Below, piece by piece: positions 25,202 to 35,490 of a stretch of 64,000 nucleotides of DNA. Positions within the stretch are counted from its first letter, which is position 1. Each line of letters begins with the position of its first letter. Both the position numbers and the translations under genes were made by a program. This DNA comes from Evansella sp. AB-P1. Lineage in GTDB: Bacteria > Bacillota > Bacilli > Bacillales > Salisediminibacteriaceae. The notes beneath the pieces were generated by a model. It was not told where the DNA came from. It saw only the letters and a list, made by a program, of their open reading frames with translations, and made no database searches. The stretch covers positions 62,001 to 126,000 of the forward strand of contig NZ_JARUKY010000008.1 in assembly GCF_029688925.1 (NCBI RefSeq), given 5' to 3'.

Positions 25202-28200
25202 CTACACACTAAAATATCTACCTTCTGGATGAGCAAACACCATTGCAGTAACAGAAGCCTCAGGCTCCATCATAAACCCTTCTGTTAATTGAACACCAAT
25301 ATCCTCAGGATGGATTAATTGAAATAACTTTGCTTGATCTTCAAGATTTGGGCATGCTGGATATCCATACGATACTCTGACACCTTGATATTTTGCGGAA
25401 AAACGATCTTGCATTGTAAAATCCGCCGAATCAGGAATGCCCCATTGATCTCGCATTAAATGGTGTACGTATTCCGCTAGTCCTTCTGCTAACTCTAATG
25501 CCAATGCTTGTAATGCGTGACTGCGTAAATAATCTCCTGCTTCTTTCATCTTCTGCGCTTGCTCTCTTATTCCTTTTCCAGCAGTAACAGATAAGAAACC
25601 AACATAATCCATTTCTCCACTACTCACAGGACGTAAGAAGTCCCCTAACGTTAAATATGGTTCCTTCTGCTGCCTAGGAAAACTAAACCTTTTAATGACT
25701 GTTTTTTCATCAGCAGGATCATAAATGAGAATATCATTATTATCCGCTTGAGCAGGGAAAAACTGATACATCCCATTTAAAGAGATATTCCCATCTCTAG
25801 TGGCTTCTTTAATTAATTCATCGATTACCTCTTTTAGCTCAATAGCTTTTTCATTTTTTTCATCTAACAACCTTTTGACTTTTCCTTGCAACCCTAAATG
25901 CTTTCCTAATAACATTTGCAAATTTATATAAGGCACGATGTGTGGTAAAGAAATATTTCGTAAAATATGTCGCACAGTATCAGGTGGTGTATATACAGGA
26001 ACAGTCGTTGAAACTTTTGAACGTACCTTCACCGCGGTCATTGTTGTAGTAATTTCACTTGCTACATTATTTCCTTCAGCTAGCTGTCTCTGCTCCTGCT
26101 TTTCTTGGAAAGAGAGATCGATTTTTTCCCTCTCCTCAGGGTTCTGTAATCTATTTGCTATATTTAATCCATCCATTGCATCCTTAGCATAAATAACAGG
26201 TCCTAAGTATTCAGCAGAGATCTTATTATCTGTAAACTTTCTTGAAAGGGCAGCTCCCCCAACAAGAATTGGAATAGATATATCTGACTGACGTAAGTCT
26301 TGGGCCGTTAACACCATTTGCTGAGCAGATTTCACAAGTAATCCTGAAAGTCCAATCATATCTGGATTCTCTTTGCGTACTGCTTCAATTAATGTTTGAG
26401 GTGCCACCTTAATTCCTAAATCTACGACCCTAAAACCATTATTACTTAGTATGATTTCAACAAGATTTTTTCCTATATCGTGTACATCACCTTTTACAGT
26501 TGCTAATAGTACCTTTCCTTTTCCACTATCATCTTTTATCTCCATAAATTGCTCTAAATAGGCAACAGCAGCCTTCATAACCTCAGCACTTTGTAGTACT
26601 TCCGCCACTATTAATTGATTCTTATCAAATAGTTCCCCTACTTCTGCCATCCCTGTCATCAAAGGACCATTTATTATTTCCAATGGATCTGAGTAAGTAG
26701 ATAATGCCTTTTCAAGGTCTGGAATTAATCCTTCCTTTGTACCTTCTACAACGTAATGAGCCAAACGTTCCTCCAATGGCATTGTATTTACTGGTTTCTT
26801 ATCAATGGACTTTTTCCCTCGATAGAACTCCACTAATTTTGCCAATGTTTCATCTGTCGTATCAAACAACAGCTTTTCAGCCATCTCTCTCTCCACATTT
26901 GGGATAGAGGCAAAACGTTCTAGCTTTTCCGTGTTAACAATTGCATAATCTAGACCTGCTTTTGTACAGTGATACAAATACACAGCATTCACGATTTCTC
27001 TACCTACAGGAGGAAGTCCAAAGGAAACATTACTGACACCTAATATTGTTAAACATTTAGGTAGTGCTTCTTTAATTAGTTTAATACCTTCTACAGTTGC
27101 TTTTGCAGCACCGATGTACTGTTCATCTCCTGTACCTACAGGAAAGACGAGTGGATCAAAAATAATATCCGTTGGATTTAACCCATACTTGTTTACTAAT
27201 AAATCATAAGACCGCTTAGCAACCTCTAATTTTCTCTCGGCAGTCGTTGCCATTCCAACTTCATCAATTGTTCCGACAACAACCGCTGCTCCAAATTTAT
27301 GAACGAGAGGGATAATCTTTTCAAAACGTTCTTCCCCATCCTCTAAATTAATTGAATTTATAATTGCCTTACCTTGAGAATAAGTAAGTGCCCGTTCTAT
27401 CACTAGCTCATCGGTAGAGTCAATCATTAATGGAACCTTCACTTTGTTAATTACTTGTTGAAGAAATAGCTCCATATCCTCTAGCTCGTCACTATCAGGG
27501 TCTGCCAAGCACAAGTCAATAATATGTGCCCCACCTTTTACCTGAGCTCGTGCAATTTCAGAAGCTTCTTCAAATTTCCTCTCATTAATAAGACGCTTAA
27601 ACTTTCGCGAACCAATCACATTCGTACGTTCTCCAACCATGAGTGGACGCATTCCCTCATCATAAACTAATGGCTCTATTCCAGAAACAGCATGAGGGTG
27701 GTCCTTTGGAATTTCTCTTGGTGGAAAGTCTTTAACAGCTTCAGCCATTGCTTTTATATGTTCAGGCCTTGTCCCACAACATCCTCCAACTAGATTTAGC
27801 CAGCCCTTTTCAGCAAAAGCTGCAATTTTCGTTGCAAGAGATTCAGGAGATTCATGATAATTTCCATCTTCATCTGGAAGACCCGCATTAGGATAACAAC
27901 TCACAGCTGTAGTAGCCAAATCAGACAACGAACGTATGTGATCTCTCATAAACTCCGGACCTGTAGCACAGTTTAATCCAACCATTACTGGCTTCATATG
28001 CTCTAAGGAAAGATAAAAGGCTTCAATATTTTGACCTGCCAACGTCGTTCCCATCGGTTCGATCGTACCAGAAACAATTAACGGTAATTCCTTCTTTAAT
28101 GCTTTCGATGCTTTTTGAATTCCTAAAAAGCCCGCCTTCACATTTCTCATATCTTGACTTGTTTCCAATAATAAAACATCCACACCGCCACGAATCAAAC

Positions 28201-28648
28201 CACGAACTTGCTCCTCATAAGTATCAACTAATTCTTCAAAGGTAACTCCTCCTGTGACAGAGATTGCCTTTGTCGTTGGACCCATAGCACCTGCAACAAA
28301 GCGCGGCCATTCCGGTGTAGAAAGCTTATCTGCGGCTTTTCGTGCAATTTGAGCAGAAACATAATTAATTTCTTCTGCTCGATGACCTAAATCATAATCA
28401 TCTAAAACAATGCTAGTTGCTCCGAATGTATTTGTTTCAATCATATCTGAGCCCGCTTCAAGATATTTCAGATGTACATCCTCAACAATTTTAGGAGAAA
28501 TAATATTTAAAAACTCATTACAGCCTTCATATTCCTCTCCCCCAAAATGTTCAGCTGTTAAATTAGCCTCTTGAAACATCGTTCCTGTTGCACCATCAAA
28601 TACGATGATTTTCTTTTGAAGCTGCTGCTCAAACAATGAATTGCCCAT
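25202..28648 (-). CDS. metH: Cobalamin-dependent methionine synthase
   Basis: A 1148-aa four-module enzyme that transfers methyl from methyl-tetrahydrofolate to homocysteine through cobalamin. Module 1 (residues about 1-320) has the zinc cysteines in GLNCATG and GGCCGTRP; module 2 (about 330-610) binds folate; the cobalamin module has the axial histidine motif DVHDIGKN near residue 725; the C-terminal module (about 890-1148) binds SAM for reactivation. I start at the ATG at 28648, 9 bases after AAAGGA; the ATG at 28657 touches the ribosome site. It overlaps yitJ by 20 bp and is last in the S-box operon, so its supply is tied to SAM. Confidence 0.95.
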   Translation of the reverse strand: MGNSLFEQQLQKKIIVFDGATGTMFQEANLTAEHFGGEEYEGCNEFLNIISPKIVEDVHLKYLEAGSDMIETNTFGATSIVLDDYDLGHRAEEINYVSAQIARKAADKLSTPEWPRFVAGAMGPTTKAISVTGGVTFEELVDTYEEQVRGLIRGGVDVLLLETSQDMRNVKAGFLGIQKASKALKKELPLIVSGTIEPMGTTLAGQNIEAFYLSLEHMKPVMVGLNCATGPEFMRDHIRSLSDLATTAVSCYPNAGLPDEDGNYHESPESLATKIAAFAEKGWLNLVGGCCGTRPEHIKAMAEAVKDFPPREIPKDHPHAVSGIEPLVYDEGMRPLMVGERTNVIGSRKFKRLINERKFEEASEIARAQVKGGAHIIDLCLADPDSDELEDMELFLQQVINKVKVPLMIDSTDELVIERALTYSQGKAIINSINLEDGEERFEKIIPLVHKFGAAVVVGTIDEVGMATTAERKLEVAKRSYDLLVNKYGLNPTDIIFDPLVFPVGTGDEQYIGAAKATVEGIKLIKEALPKCLTILGVSNVSFGLPPVGREIVNAVYLYHCTKAGLDYAIVNTEKLERFASIPNVEREMAEKLLFDTTDETLAKLVEFYRGKKSIDKKPVNTMPLEERLAHYVVEGTKEGLIPDLEKALSTYSDPLEIINGPLMTGMAEVGELFDKNQLIVAEVLQSAEVMKAAVAYLEQFMEIKDDSGKGKVLLATVKGDVHDIGKNLVEIILSNNGFRVVDLGIKVAPQTLIEAVRKENPDMIGLSGLLVKSAQQMVLTAQDLRQSDISIPILVGGAALSRKFTDNKISAEYLGPVIYAKDAMDGLNIANRLQNPEEREKIDLSFQEKQEQRQLAEGNNVASEITTTMTAVKVRSKVSTTVPVYTPPDTVRHILRNISLPHIVPYINLQMLLGKHLGLQGKVKRLLDEKNEKAIELKEVIDELIKEATRDGNISLNGMYQFFPAQADNNDILIYDPADEKTVIKRFSFPRQQKEPYLTLGDFLRPVSSGEMDYVGFLSVTAGKGIREQAQKMKEAGDYLRSHALQALALELAEGLAEYVHHLMRDQWGIPDSADFTMQDRFSAKYQGVRVSYGYPACPNLEDQAKLFQLIHPEDIGVQLTEGFMMEPEASVTAMVFAHPEGRYFSV

Positions 28649-30566
28649 TTCCAGCATTCCTTTCCAATTGACGTTGAGGTTGAATGATTGTACCTGTTTT
28701 TTCTCTTATATATTCTGTTAACTCAACGGTCATTTCATAATTCATAAACGGGGTAATTAAATAAATCCCCTTAAAATAGTCTAATGCACAATCAATAAGT
28801 GATTTCGCTATGGCAATACCTTCTTTTTTAGATGCTACCTTGTCGTCCTTATGTTGTGCCATAATATTACGAACACTATCTGTTAGTTTAATACCAGGAA
28901 CTTCATGATGCAAAAATTCCGCATTACGATATCCTGTAAGTGGCATTATTCCAATATAAATAGGTGTTGTTAAATGTTTCGTTTCTTCATAGATTGCTCT
29001 TATCTGTTCATCTGAATATACTGGCTGTGTTAAAAAGTAATCGGCACCGTACTCAATTTTCTTTTCCATTCTTCTCACTGCTTGATCTAGGTGTCGTACG
29101 TTAGGATTAAAGGCTGCAGCAACAGAAAAATTTGTTTTAGCACCTAAAGGTTTCCCTGAAAATGATATACCATCATTACATTGTTTTATTAGCTGAATAA
29201 ATTCAAAGGATGAAACATCATACACAGAAGTTGCACCAGGGAAATCCCCCACCTTTGCAGGATCTCCAGTAATAGCCAGCAAGTTTTTAATGCCTAATGT
29301 TGATAATCCCATGAGATGAGATTGAAGACCAATTAAATTACGATCCCGACACGTAATATGCACAAGTGGTGTCGTATTCATTTTTTCTTTTAAAATCATA
29401 GCCATACTTAAATTACAAATCCGAGGTGTTGCTAATGAGTTATCAGCTAATGTAATGGCATCTACTCCAGCTCTTTTTAATGCATTTGCCCCTTCAATAA
29501 ACTTATCTTTTTGCAGCCCTTTTGGAGGATCTAACTCAACGATGACTGCATCTCTATGTTTTGGAATTTCTTGAAGATCTTCATCATTTTGTTTGAAAAT
29601 TGGCTTTTCAACAACTACTTTGTGAGTAATTTTAGGGATATCATTTTTAGTCATTTCCTTTGTTAGGATTGGCTTCTTTCCTTTTACTGCCCTAGAAATT
29701 GATCGAATGTGGTCAGGTGTCGTTCCACAGCACCCTCCAATAAGTCGTACTCCTTGCTTCCAAAGATGAATAGCTGATTCCTCAAAGTAGTCAGAATTAG
29801 CTGAATAATGGTAGTTACCATCATCATAGCTAGGCAAGCTCGCGTTTGGATAGGTTGATAAAAAAGCCTTCGATAAAATAGATACTTTTTCTAAAGAACG
29901 AATCATATGATGAGGACCCATACGACAGTTTAATCCAACCACGTCTGCTCCCAGTTCTTCAATTTTTTCTAAAGCATCATTCACAGGTATCCCACCATGA
30001 ACTATTCCTACATCCGTTAAAGACAGCTGAGCAACAATCGGTAAATCTGTTTCCTCTCTCGCAATTTCCACCACTATCTTTAACTCTTCAAAATCATGGT
30101 ATGTTTCTAAAAGAATACCATCGACACCTTCATTTAATAAGGTAGAAAGCTGTTCTATAAAGACTCTTTTTATATCCGCCTCTGGAATTGGCTTTCCTGG
30201 TACGGTCCTTATACCACCTATTGTTCCGAATAAGTATTTCTGTTCTCGTTCTTGCTCGCCAATTAGACCACTATTGTTAAAATCATTTATTGCTGCTTTA
30301 GCTAATTGAACTGCCGCAATATTTATTTCCTTTACTTGTCCCTCTAAACCATATCGAGATAGTTTTTCGTAATTTGCCCCATACGTATTTGTTTGAATGA
30401 GTTGTGCACCTGCATCCAAATACGCACGATGAATGCTTTTTATTTGATCAGGCTGTGAAAGATTTAATTCCTCTAAGCAATTTCCAATACCATATGAATA
30501 GAGTAGTGTACCCATTGCCCCATCAGCAACGATAATATTCTTTTTAATGTCTTCTAAAAAACCCAT
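28629..30566 (-). CDS. yitJ: Bifunctional homocysteine S-methyltransferase / methylene-THF reductase
   Basis: A 645-aa fusion protein. Residues about 1-300 form a betaine-homocysteine-methyltransferase-like domain with zinc cysteines in GLNCRMG and GGCCGTTP; residues about 340-620 form the flavin-dependent methylenetetrahydrofolate reductase that makes the 5-methyl-THF used by MetH next door. The N-terminal domain is paralogous to module 1 of MetH. B. subtilis YitJ has the same fusion and is S-box controlled. It lies 25 bases after metC and overlaps metH, so methyl-donor synthesis and methyl transfer are translationally coupled. Confidence 0.93.
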   Translation of the reverse strand: MGFLEDIKKNIIVADGAMGTLLYSYGIGNCLEELNLSQPDQIKSIHRAYLDAGAQLIQTNTYGANYEKLSRYGLEGQVKEINIAAVQLAKAAINDFNNSGLIGEQEREQKYLFGTIGGIRTVPGKPIPEADIKRVFIEQLSTLLNEGVDGILLETYHDFEELKIVVEIAREETDLPIVAQLSLTDVGIVHGGIPVNDALEKIEELGADVVGLNCRMGPHHMIRSLEKVSILSKAFLSTYPNASLPSYDDGNYHYSANSDYFEESAIHLWKQGVRLIGGCCGTTPDHIRSISRAVKGKKPILTKEMTKNDIPKITHKVVVEKPIFKQNDEDLQEIPKHRDAVIVELDPPKGLQKDKFIEGANALKRAGVDAITLADNSLATPRICNLSMAMILKEKMNTTPLVHITCRDRNLIGLQSHLMGLSTLGIKNLLAITGDPAKVGDFPGATSVYDVSSFEFIQLIKQCNDGISFSGKPLGAKTNFSVAAAFNPNVRHLDQAVRRMEKKIEYGADYFLTQPVYSDEQIRAIYEETKHLTTPIYIGIMPLTGYRNAEFLHHEVPGIKLTDSVRNIMAQHKDDKVASKKEGIAIAKSLIDCALDYFKGIYLITPFMNYEMTVELTEYIREKTGTIIQPQRQLERNAGNGQFIV

Positions 30567-30591
30567 TGTAATGGCTCCTCTACTCTCGTTT

Positions 30592-31782
30592 TTAATTAAA
30601 TTGTTTTTCCTTTTTCTTGTTTTTCAATCTTATTTTTTCAAAACCATTCTCAAAATCTTCAATTAAATCTTCCACACTTTCCAATCCAACAGATAGCCTT
30701 AATAATCCATCATGAATTCCTCTACTCTCCCGTTCTTCCTTCGGCATTGCAGCATGAGACATCTTTGCTGGATACGATAAAATAGATTCTACTGCACCAA
30801 GACTAACAGCGAATACTGGAATTTTTAATTGATCTACGAATGTTCGAACTGTATCTGCATTATCTAAACGGAAAGATAAGACAGCTCCTGGTCCATCTGA
30901 CTGCTTGAAATGAATATCTCCACCAGCATAGTTTTTTAGACCTGGATAATATACGTGATTTACTTCAGGAACAGTTTCTAAGTACTCTGCAATTTTTTGT
31001 GCAGATGCTTGTGATTGCTTTAACCGTACTTGTAAAGTCTTCAATCCTCTTAATACTAACCAACAGTCTTGAACACCTAATACAGCACCAAATGTATTTT
31101 GTAAAAATCCTAATTGTTCTCCAAGCTTTTCATCTTTTACTACAGCAAGACCTGCCACTACATCACTGTGACCAGATAAAAATTTTGTAGCACTGTGCAG
31201 AACAATATCTGCTCCTAATTCTAATGGTCTTTGTAGTGCTGGAGTCAAAAATGTATTATCAACAAACGTTAAACACCCATTTTCTTTTGCAATTCTGCAA
31301 ACTTCTTTTAAATCAGTAATCTTTAAAAGTGGATTTGAAGGTGTTTCCACATAAATCATTTTTGTGTTTTCTTTTATGCTTTCCTTCACTTTATTTAGAT
31401 CGGTTGTATCAATAAATGAATGCTCAATACCAAAGCGATGCAACACTTGCGAGACAAGGCGGAAGGTTCCTCCATATACATCTTCACATATAAGGACATG
31501 GTCCTCTTTAGAGAGAAGAAGAAATGCAGTTGAAATGGCAGCCATTCCAGAGGCAAAGGCAAATCCTCTCGTTCCACCTTCTAGGTGAGCAATCGTATCC
31601 TCTAAAATTTCCCTTGTAGGATTCCCCGAACGTGCGTAATCATATTTACCAAAGGAATCAAAATCAAATTGATGAAAAGTGGATGTATGATTGATAGGGA
31701 CACTTACTGCTCCCGAATCTTTATCGACAGAATGTTCATTATGAATTAAACGGGTACCAAACTCAAAATTATTATTACTCAT
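30592..31782 (-). CDS. metC: Cystathionine beta-lyase
   Basis: A 396-aa PLP enzyme of the Cys/Met metabolism family that cleaves cystathionine to homocysteine, pyruvate and ammonia. SATKFLSGHSDVVAG carries the PLP lysine, DYARSGNPTR the substrate region, and ASGMAAIST the PLP-phosphate contacts. Its ATG overlaps the end of metI by 8 bp. Assignment as lyase rather than synthase follows from position behind metI, as in B. subtilis metIC, and from residue patterns such as the SLGAVESILSYP loop. The C terminus is lysine-rich. Confidence 0.88.
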   Translation of the reverse strand: MSNNNFEFGTRLIHNEHSVDKDSGAVSVPINHTSTFHQFDFDSFGKYDYARSGNPTREILEDTIAHLEGGTRGFAFASGMAAISTAFLLLSKEDHVLICEDVYGGTFRLVSQVLHRFGIEHSFIDTTDLNKVKESIKENTKMIYVETPSNPLLKITDLKEVCRIAKENGCLTFVDNTFLTPALQRPLELGADIVLHSATKFLSGHSDVVAGLAVVKDEKLGEQLGFLQNTFGAVLGVQDCWLVLRGLKTLQVRLKQSQASAQKIAEYLETVPEVNHVYYPGLKNYAGGDIHFKQSDGPGAVLSFRLDNADTVRTFVDQLKIPVFAVSLGAVESILSYPAKMSHAAMPKEERESRGIHDGLLRLSVGLESVEDLIEDFENGFEKIRLKNKKKEKQFN

Positions 31783-32917
31783 TGGATACTGCTCCCTTCA
31801 CCGCAAGCTCAAATGCTTGTTGAATATCATTTTGTAAATCAGTAACTTCTTCAATCCCAACAGAAAACCTTAATAAACGATTACAAACACCATTTTTAAT
31901 CCGTATTTCCTCTGGTATATCTGCATGCGTTTGAGTTGCCGGATATGTTATAAAACTCTCTACACCACCTAAGCTTTCAGCAAAGGTAACTAATTTCAAT
32001 TGCTGTAAAAATGGATTGATTATATTCTCATCATGAACTCTAAATGAAATCATTCCTCCACGGCCAGGATATAAAACTTCATGAACTTGAGGATGATTTT
32101 CTAAAAATTCCTGGATGAACTTAGCATTCTCTTCATGCTTTTTCATCCTTAAGGCTAACGTTTTCATCCCTCTAATGAGTAACCAAGAATCTAAAGATCC
32201 TAATGTTGCTCCAATGGCATTATGGAGCATAGCTAGTTTTTCACATAGTGCCGTTCCTTTAGCAACGATTAAACCAGCTAGTACGTCATTATGTCCACCT
32301 AAGTATTTCGTAGCACTATGAATAACTATATGAGCACCATCATTGATAGGCTGTTGGATTAAAGGTGTATAAAACGTGTTATCAACAATTAAAAGTACAT
32401 CATTTATTTTTGCCATTTCTCCATAAACAGCAATATCTGCTTCTTGCATTAATGGATTAGTAGGCGTTTCAATAAATAGTGCCTTCGTATTTTCATTAAT
32501 CAAATCTTCAAATTTTTCTGGATAACGAATATCAGCGTAATGAAAAACAATCCCATAGTTATCTAAAATTTGTTCAAATAATCGATACGTTCCTCCATAT
32601 AAATCCTGAGAAACAATCACTTCATCTCCTTGTTTAAATAAACCGAAAATAGTGTGTATTGCTGCCATACCAGAACTACAGGCATAGCCTTGATCACCAT
32701 TTTCTAAATCTGCAATAGCATCTTCCACTATATGTCTCGTTGGATTTCCTGTTCGAGTGTAATCATACCCAGTTGATTCACCAATTCCTTTATGTGAATA
32801 TGCTGTTGAAAAATAAACTGGTGGATTTACTGCACCTGTCACATGATCACTGCGATTACCAACTTGCACCAGCTTTGTACCAATACAATAATGATTGCCT
32901 TCCTTTTCTTTGCCCAC
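31775..32917 (-). CDS. metI: Cystathionine gamma-synthase / O-acetylhomoserine sulfhydrylase
   Basis: A 380-aa PLP enzyme that joins an activated homoserine with cysteine (or sulfide). The PLP lysine is in HSATKYLGGHNDVLAG. I start at a GTG (32917) because AAGGGGGA lies seven bases before it; the open frame extends to 32959 but without a better ribosome site. First gene of the metI-metC-yitJ-metH operon, downstream of an S-box leader and its terminator (32963-32988). Close paralogues in the window are metC and the PLP enzyme of the putative ectoine operon (48378-49577). Confidence 0.88.
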   Translation of the reverse strand: MGKEKEGNHYCIGTKLVQVGNRSDHVTGAVNPPVYFSTAYSHKGIGESTGYDYTRTGNPTRHIVEDAIADLENGDQGYACSSGMAAIHTIFGLFKQGDEVIVSQDLYGGTYRLFEQILDNYGIVFHYADIRYPEKFEDLINENTKALFIETPTNPLMQEADIAVYGEMAKINDVLLIVDNTFYTPLIQQPINDGAHIVIHSATKYLGGHNDVLAGLIVAKGTALCEKLAMLHNAIGATLGSLDSWLLIRGMKTLALRMKKHEENAKFIQEFLENHPQVHEVLYPGRGGMISFRVHDENIINPFLQQLKLVTFAESLGGVESFITYPATQTHADIPEEIRIKNGVCNRLLRFSVGIEEVTDLQNDIQQAFELAVKGAVSNE

Positions 32918-32956
32918 TTCTTCTTCCCCCTTGCTACTAAAGACAAAATAATTAAA

Positions 32957-32988
32957 CAAAAAACGACCCCTTCATGAAAAGAGGTCGT
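32957..32988 (-). terminator. Regulatory terminator of the met S-box
   Basis: On the minus strand ACGACCTCTT pairs with AAGGGGTCGT (one G-U pair), a 6-base loop, then TTTTTT. It forms when the riboswitch upstream has SAM bound, stopping transcription before metI. Confidence 0.85.
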
Positions 32989-33020
32989 CGATAGGATCGT
33001 TAATTAAATGCCTGCCGGGA

Positions 33021-33134
33021 CCTCTCATCTTTCAGAATGACAAATTCTGCTGGATTTGGCACCTGTTGAATGAATGCATTCAATGGTTGCCGAGGTGTCA
33101 TTGGGCCAGATCCCTCAACCTCTCTTGATAAGAG
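33021..33134 (-). promoter_or_regulatory. SAM-I (S-box) riboswitch before metI
   Basis: Read on the minus strand the element begins CTCTTATCAAGAGAGG, continues TGAGGGATCTGGCCC and CGGCAACC, and closes with GATGAGAGG, which pairs with the start to form P1. These are the conserved blocks of the SAM-I aptamer. With SAM bound, P1 forms and the downstream terminator stops transcription of metI-metC-yitJ-metH. Confidence 0.95.
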
Positions 33135-33158
33135 TCCTATAAATTTTTAATTAAAACG

Positions 33159-33187
33159 ATTATAAGTTTTATTTAGCTTTACGTCAA
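33159..33187 (-). promoter_or_regulatory. Sigma-A promoter of the met operon
   Basis: On the minus strand TTGACG (33187-33182), a 17-base spacer and TATAAT (33164-33159). The transcription start would be near 33152, about 18 bases before the riboswitch. Near-consensus promoters are typical of genes controlled by transcription attenuation. Confidence 0.85.
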
Positions 33188-33319
33188 TAACAAATAAATA
33201 CAATTTTCATAATCTTATATTTTATTAAACTATTACCTGAACAAAATACGTGCATATCTGTCCCTTCTTCATTTCGTACGCAATTACGATATGTTTTTCG
33301 GTCCAGATGAACTTTTTAA

Positions 33320-34270
33320 TTATTCCTCTTCTTGGAATAATACAGTTGATAAATATCTTTCACCAGTATCTGGTAGGATCGTTACAATTGTTTTCCCTTT
33401 ATTCTCTGGACGTTGGGCAATTTCTTTAGCTGCATGAATAGCTGCACCAGATGAAATTCCTACTAATAATCCTTCTGATTTACCAATATAACGTGCCGCC
33501 TTAAATGAATCGTCGTTTGATACCTTAACAACCTCGTCGAATATTTCTGTATTTAAAACGTCAGGTACAAACCCTGGTCCAATCCCTTGAATCTTATGAG
33601 GTCCAGGTGATCCGCCACTTAATACTGGTGAATCAGTTGGTTCGATTGCAATTGCTTTAAATTCAGGGTTTCGTTCTTTTAGTACTTCTGTAACACCGGT
33701 GATTGTACCACCAGTACCAATACCACTAATTAAAATATCTACTTTTCCATCAGTATCTGCCCAAATTTCTTCAGCTGTTGTTTGACGGTGAACCTCAGGG
33801 TTTGCAGGGTTCGAAAATTGTTGCGGCATAAATGCATTTGGAGTTTCATCAACTAGTTCTGTTGCTTTAGCAATAGCACCTTTCATTCCTTTTGCACCTT
33901 CCGTTAAAACAAGCTTTGCACCAAGGGCTTTAAGGAGATTACGACGTTCAATACTCATTGTATCAGGCATTACAAGGGTTAAGGAATATCCTTTTGCAGC
34001 ACAAACGAATGCAAGGGCGATACCAGTGTTACCACTTGTTGGTTCAATAATTTCTGTATTTTCTTGAATAAGGCCTTGCTCTTCTGCTGCAGTGATCATA
34101 GCGTTACCAATACGATCCTTTACACTCCCTAATGGGTTAAAATACTCTAATTTCCCAAGAACTTCTGCACCAGTTTCATCACTGATATCGTTTAATCTTA
34201 AAAGCGGTGTTCTCCCAATTAATTCTGTTAAATTCTTCGCTACCTTTGGTCTGTTAAGTACTTCTGTCAT
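33320..34270 (-). CDS. cysK: Cysteine synthase (O-acetylserine thiol-lyase)
   Basis: A 316-aa fold-type II PLP enzyme that makes cysteine from O-acetylserine and sulfide. NPLGSVKDR carries the PLP lysine, [11 protein letters not shown] binds the substrate carboxylate and [10 protein letters not shown] the PLP phosphate. The start is the ATG at 34270, nine bases after AGGAGG; ATGs at 34279 and 34276 are too close. It follows the cys operon after a 129-bp gap and may have its own promoter or be read through from cobA. It links sulfide from that operon to the methionine genes downstream. Confidence 0.93.
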   Translation of the reverse strand: MTEVLNRPKVAKNLTELIGRTPLLRLNDISDETGAEVLGKLEYFNPLGSVKDRIGNAMITAAEEQGLIQENTEIIEPTSGNTGIALAFVCAAKGYSLTLVMPDTMSIERRNLLKALGAKLVLTEGAKGMKGAIAKATELVDETPNAFMPQQFSNPANPEVHRQTTAEEIWADTDGKVDILISGIGTGGTITGVTEVLKERNPEFKAIAIEPTDSPVLSGGSPGPHKIQGIGPGFVPDVLNTEIFDEVVKVSNDDSFKAARYIGKSEGLLVGISSGAAIHAAKEIAQRPENKGKTIVTILPDTGERYLSTVLFQEEE

Positions 34271-34399
34271 CTTCATCATCCTCCTAATTGGAATATATTT
34301 ATTAATAAGGCTATGTTATATAGTGTAACAACAAGGTTTAACAGAGCCATTCTTCAAAGTGCACTACTTCCTTCCAAACACTACATTTATGCATACTAC

Positions 34400-35197
34400 T
34401 TATAAGTTTACAGCTTCATTTAAAAGAGCTTCAGGATTACTCTTTTCTTCAAACCAAGCTAGTTTCTCTTTTAAGGATACGACTTCTCCAATAACAATGA
34501 TTGCTGGAGATTTAAAATTTTCTTTCACAGCCTGTTCTTGTATATTACTTAAAGTCCCCACCAACGTACGCTGTTTATCTAATGTTCCCCATTGAATTAA
34601 GGCAACTGGAGTTTTAGAATTTCTACCATATTCTATTAATTTTTTTTGGATTAAACTGAGATTGTTAACTCCCATGTAAAAGACAACCGTATCTATTCCA
34701 GTTGCAAGTGCTCTCCAATTAATTTCTCTTTCTTTTCCATCATTCCTTTGATGACCAGTAACAATAGCAAGTGATGCACTAAGATCACGGTGGGTGAGAG
34801 GAATCCCAGCATAAGCAGGTGCTGCTATTCCTGAAGTAATTCCTGGAATGATTTCATATGGAATATCATTATTTACACATTGCTCTGCTTCTTCTCCTAC
34901 TCTACCAAAAATAGTAGGATCTCCACCTTTTAATCTCACTATCGTTTTCCCTCGCTTACCATGGGATACAATAATACTATTTATCTCTTCTTGTGTAACA
35001 GAAGGAAGACTAGGAGTTTTTCCACAATAGATTAATTTAGCTTCTTTTGATGCATACTGTAATAATTCACGGTTTACTAACCGATCGTATACGATGACTT
35101 CGGCTAGCTTTAGTACTTCAGCCCCTCTAACAGTGATAAGCTTAGGATCTCCTGGGCCTGCACCAACAAAATATACAATACCTCTTTGTTTCACCAT
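34400..35197 (-). CDS. cobA: Uroporphyrinogen-III C-methyltransferase (siroheme branch)
   Basis: A 265-aa SAM-dependent tetrapyrrole methylase that makes precorrin-2, the first step toward siroheme. VGAGPGDPKLITVRG near the N terminus and GGDPTIFGRVGEE are the family signatures. Its position inside the sulfate operon fits a role in making siroheme for the adjacent sulfite reductase, as B. subtilis YlnD does. The oxidase and ferrochelatase partners (YlnE and YlnF in B. subtilis) are not in this operon. Equivalent names are sumT and ylnD. It lies 31 bases after the DUF3906 gene. Confidence 0.92.
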   Translation of the reverse strand: MVKQRGIVYFVGAGPGDPKLITVRGAEVLKLAEVIVYDRLVNRELLQYASKEAKLIYCGKTPSLPSVTQEEINSIIVSHGKRGKTIVRLKGGDPTIFGRVGEEAEQCVNNDIPYEIIPGITSGIAAPAYAGIPLTHRDLSASLAIVTGHQRNDGKEREINWRALATGIDTVVFYMGVNNLSLIQKKLIEYGRNSKTPVALIQWGTLDKQRTLVGTLSNIQEQAVKENFKSPAIIVIGEVVSLKEKLAWFEEKSNPEALLNEAVNL

Positions 35198-35228
35198 CTA
35201 TTCTCCTCTCCTAGCTCCATCTAATACT

Positions 35229-35450
35229 TCACTTATTCTCTAAATTTTCTCGTTCTAAGACGAAGCCTCCACCTTTTGATATCTTTCTCTTTTCGTATAG
35301 AGTAAGTTCATCAATTACAGGCAATTTTAAATAGTGTCGTTCTAATTCCATTTCTGCTAACTTAAATGCAGACTCTTCATCCTCTGCTGCAATAATAATA
35401 TCTACAGTACGATCATTATTAATGACAGCTTCAAACCGAAAAATAGTCAT
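35229..35450 (-). CDS. Small DUF3906-like protein of the cys operon
   Basis: A 73-aa acidic protein (FRFEAVINNDRTVDIIIAAE near its start, KISKGGGFVLERE near its end) that I believe belongs to DUF3906, a small Bacillaceae family found with sulfate-assimilation genes. The start is the ATG at 35450 behind AAGAGGTA; the GTG at 35465 lies upstream of that ribosome site. It sits between the sulfite reductase and cobA, 40 and 31 bases from them. No function is established; the location suggests a helper of sulfite reductase or of siroheme delivery. Confidence 0.7.
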   Translation of the reverse strand: MTIFRFEAVINNDRTVDIIIAAEDEESAFKLAEMELERHYLKLPVIDELTLYEKRKISKGGGFVLERENLENK

Positions 35451-35490
35451 AGTATACCTCTTCACTTTTATTTAGAGATGAAGCATGAAT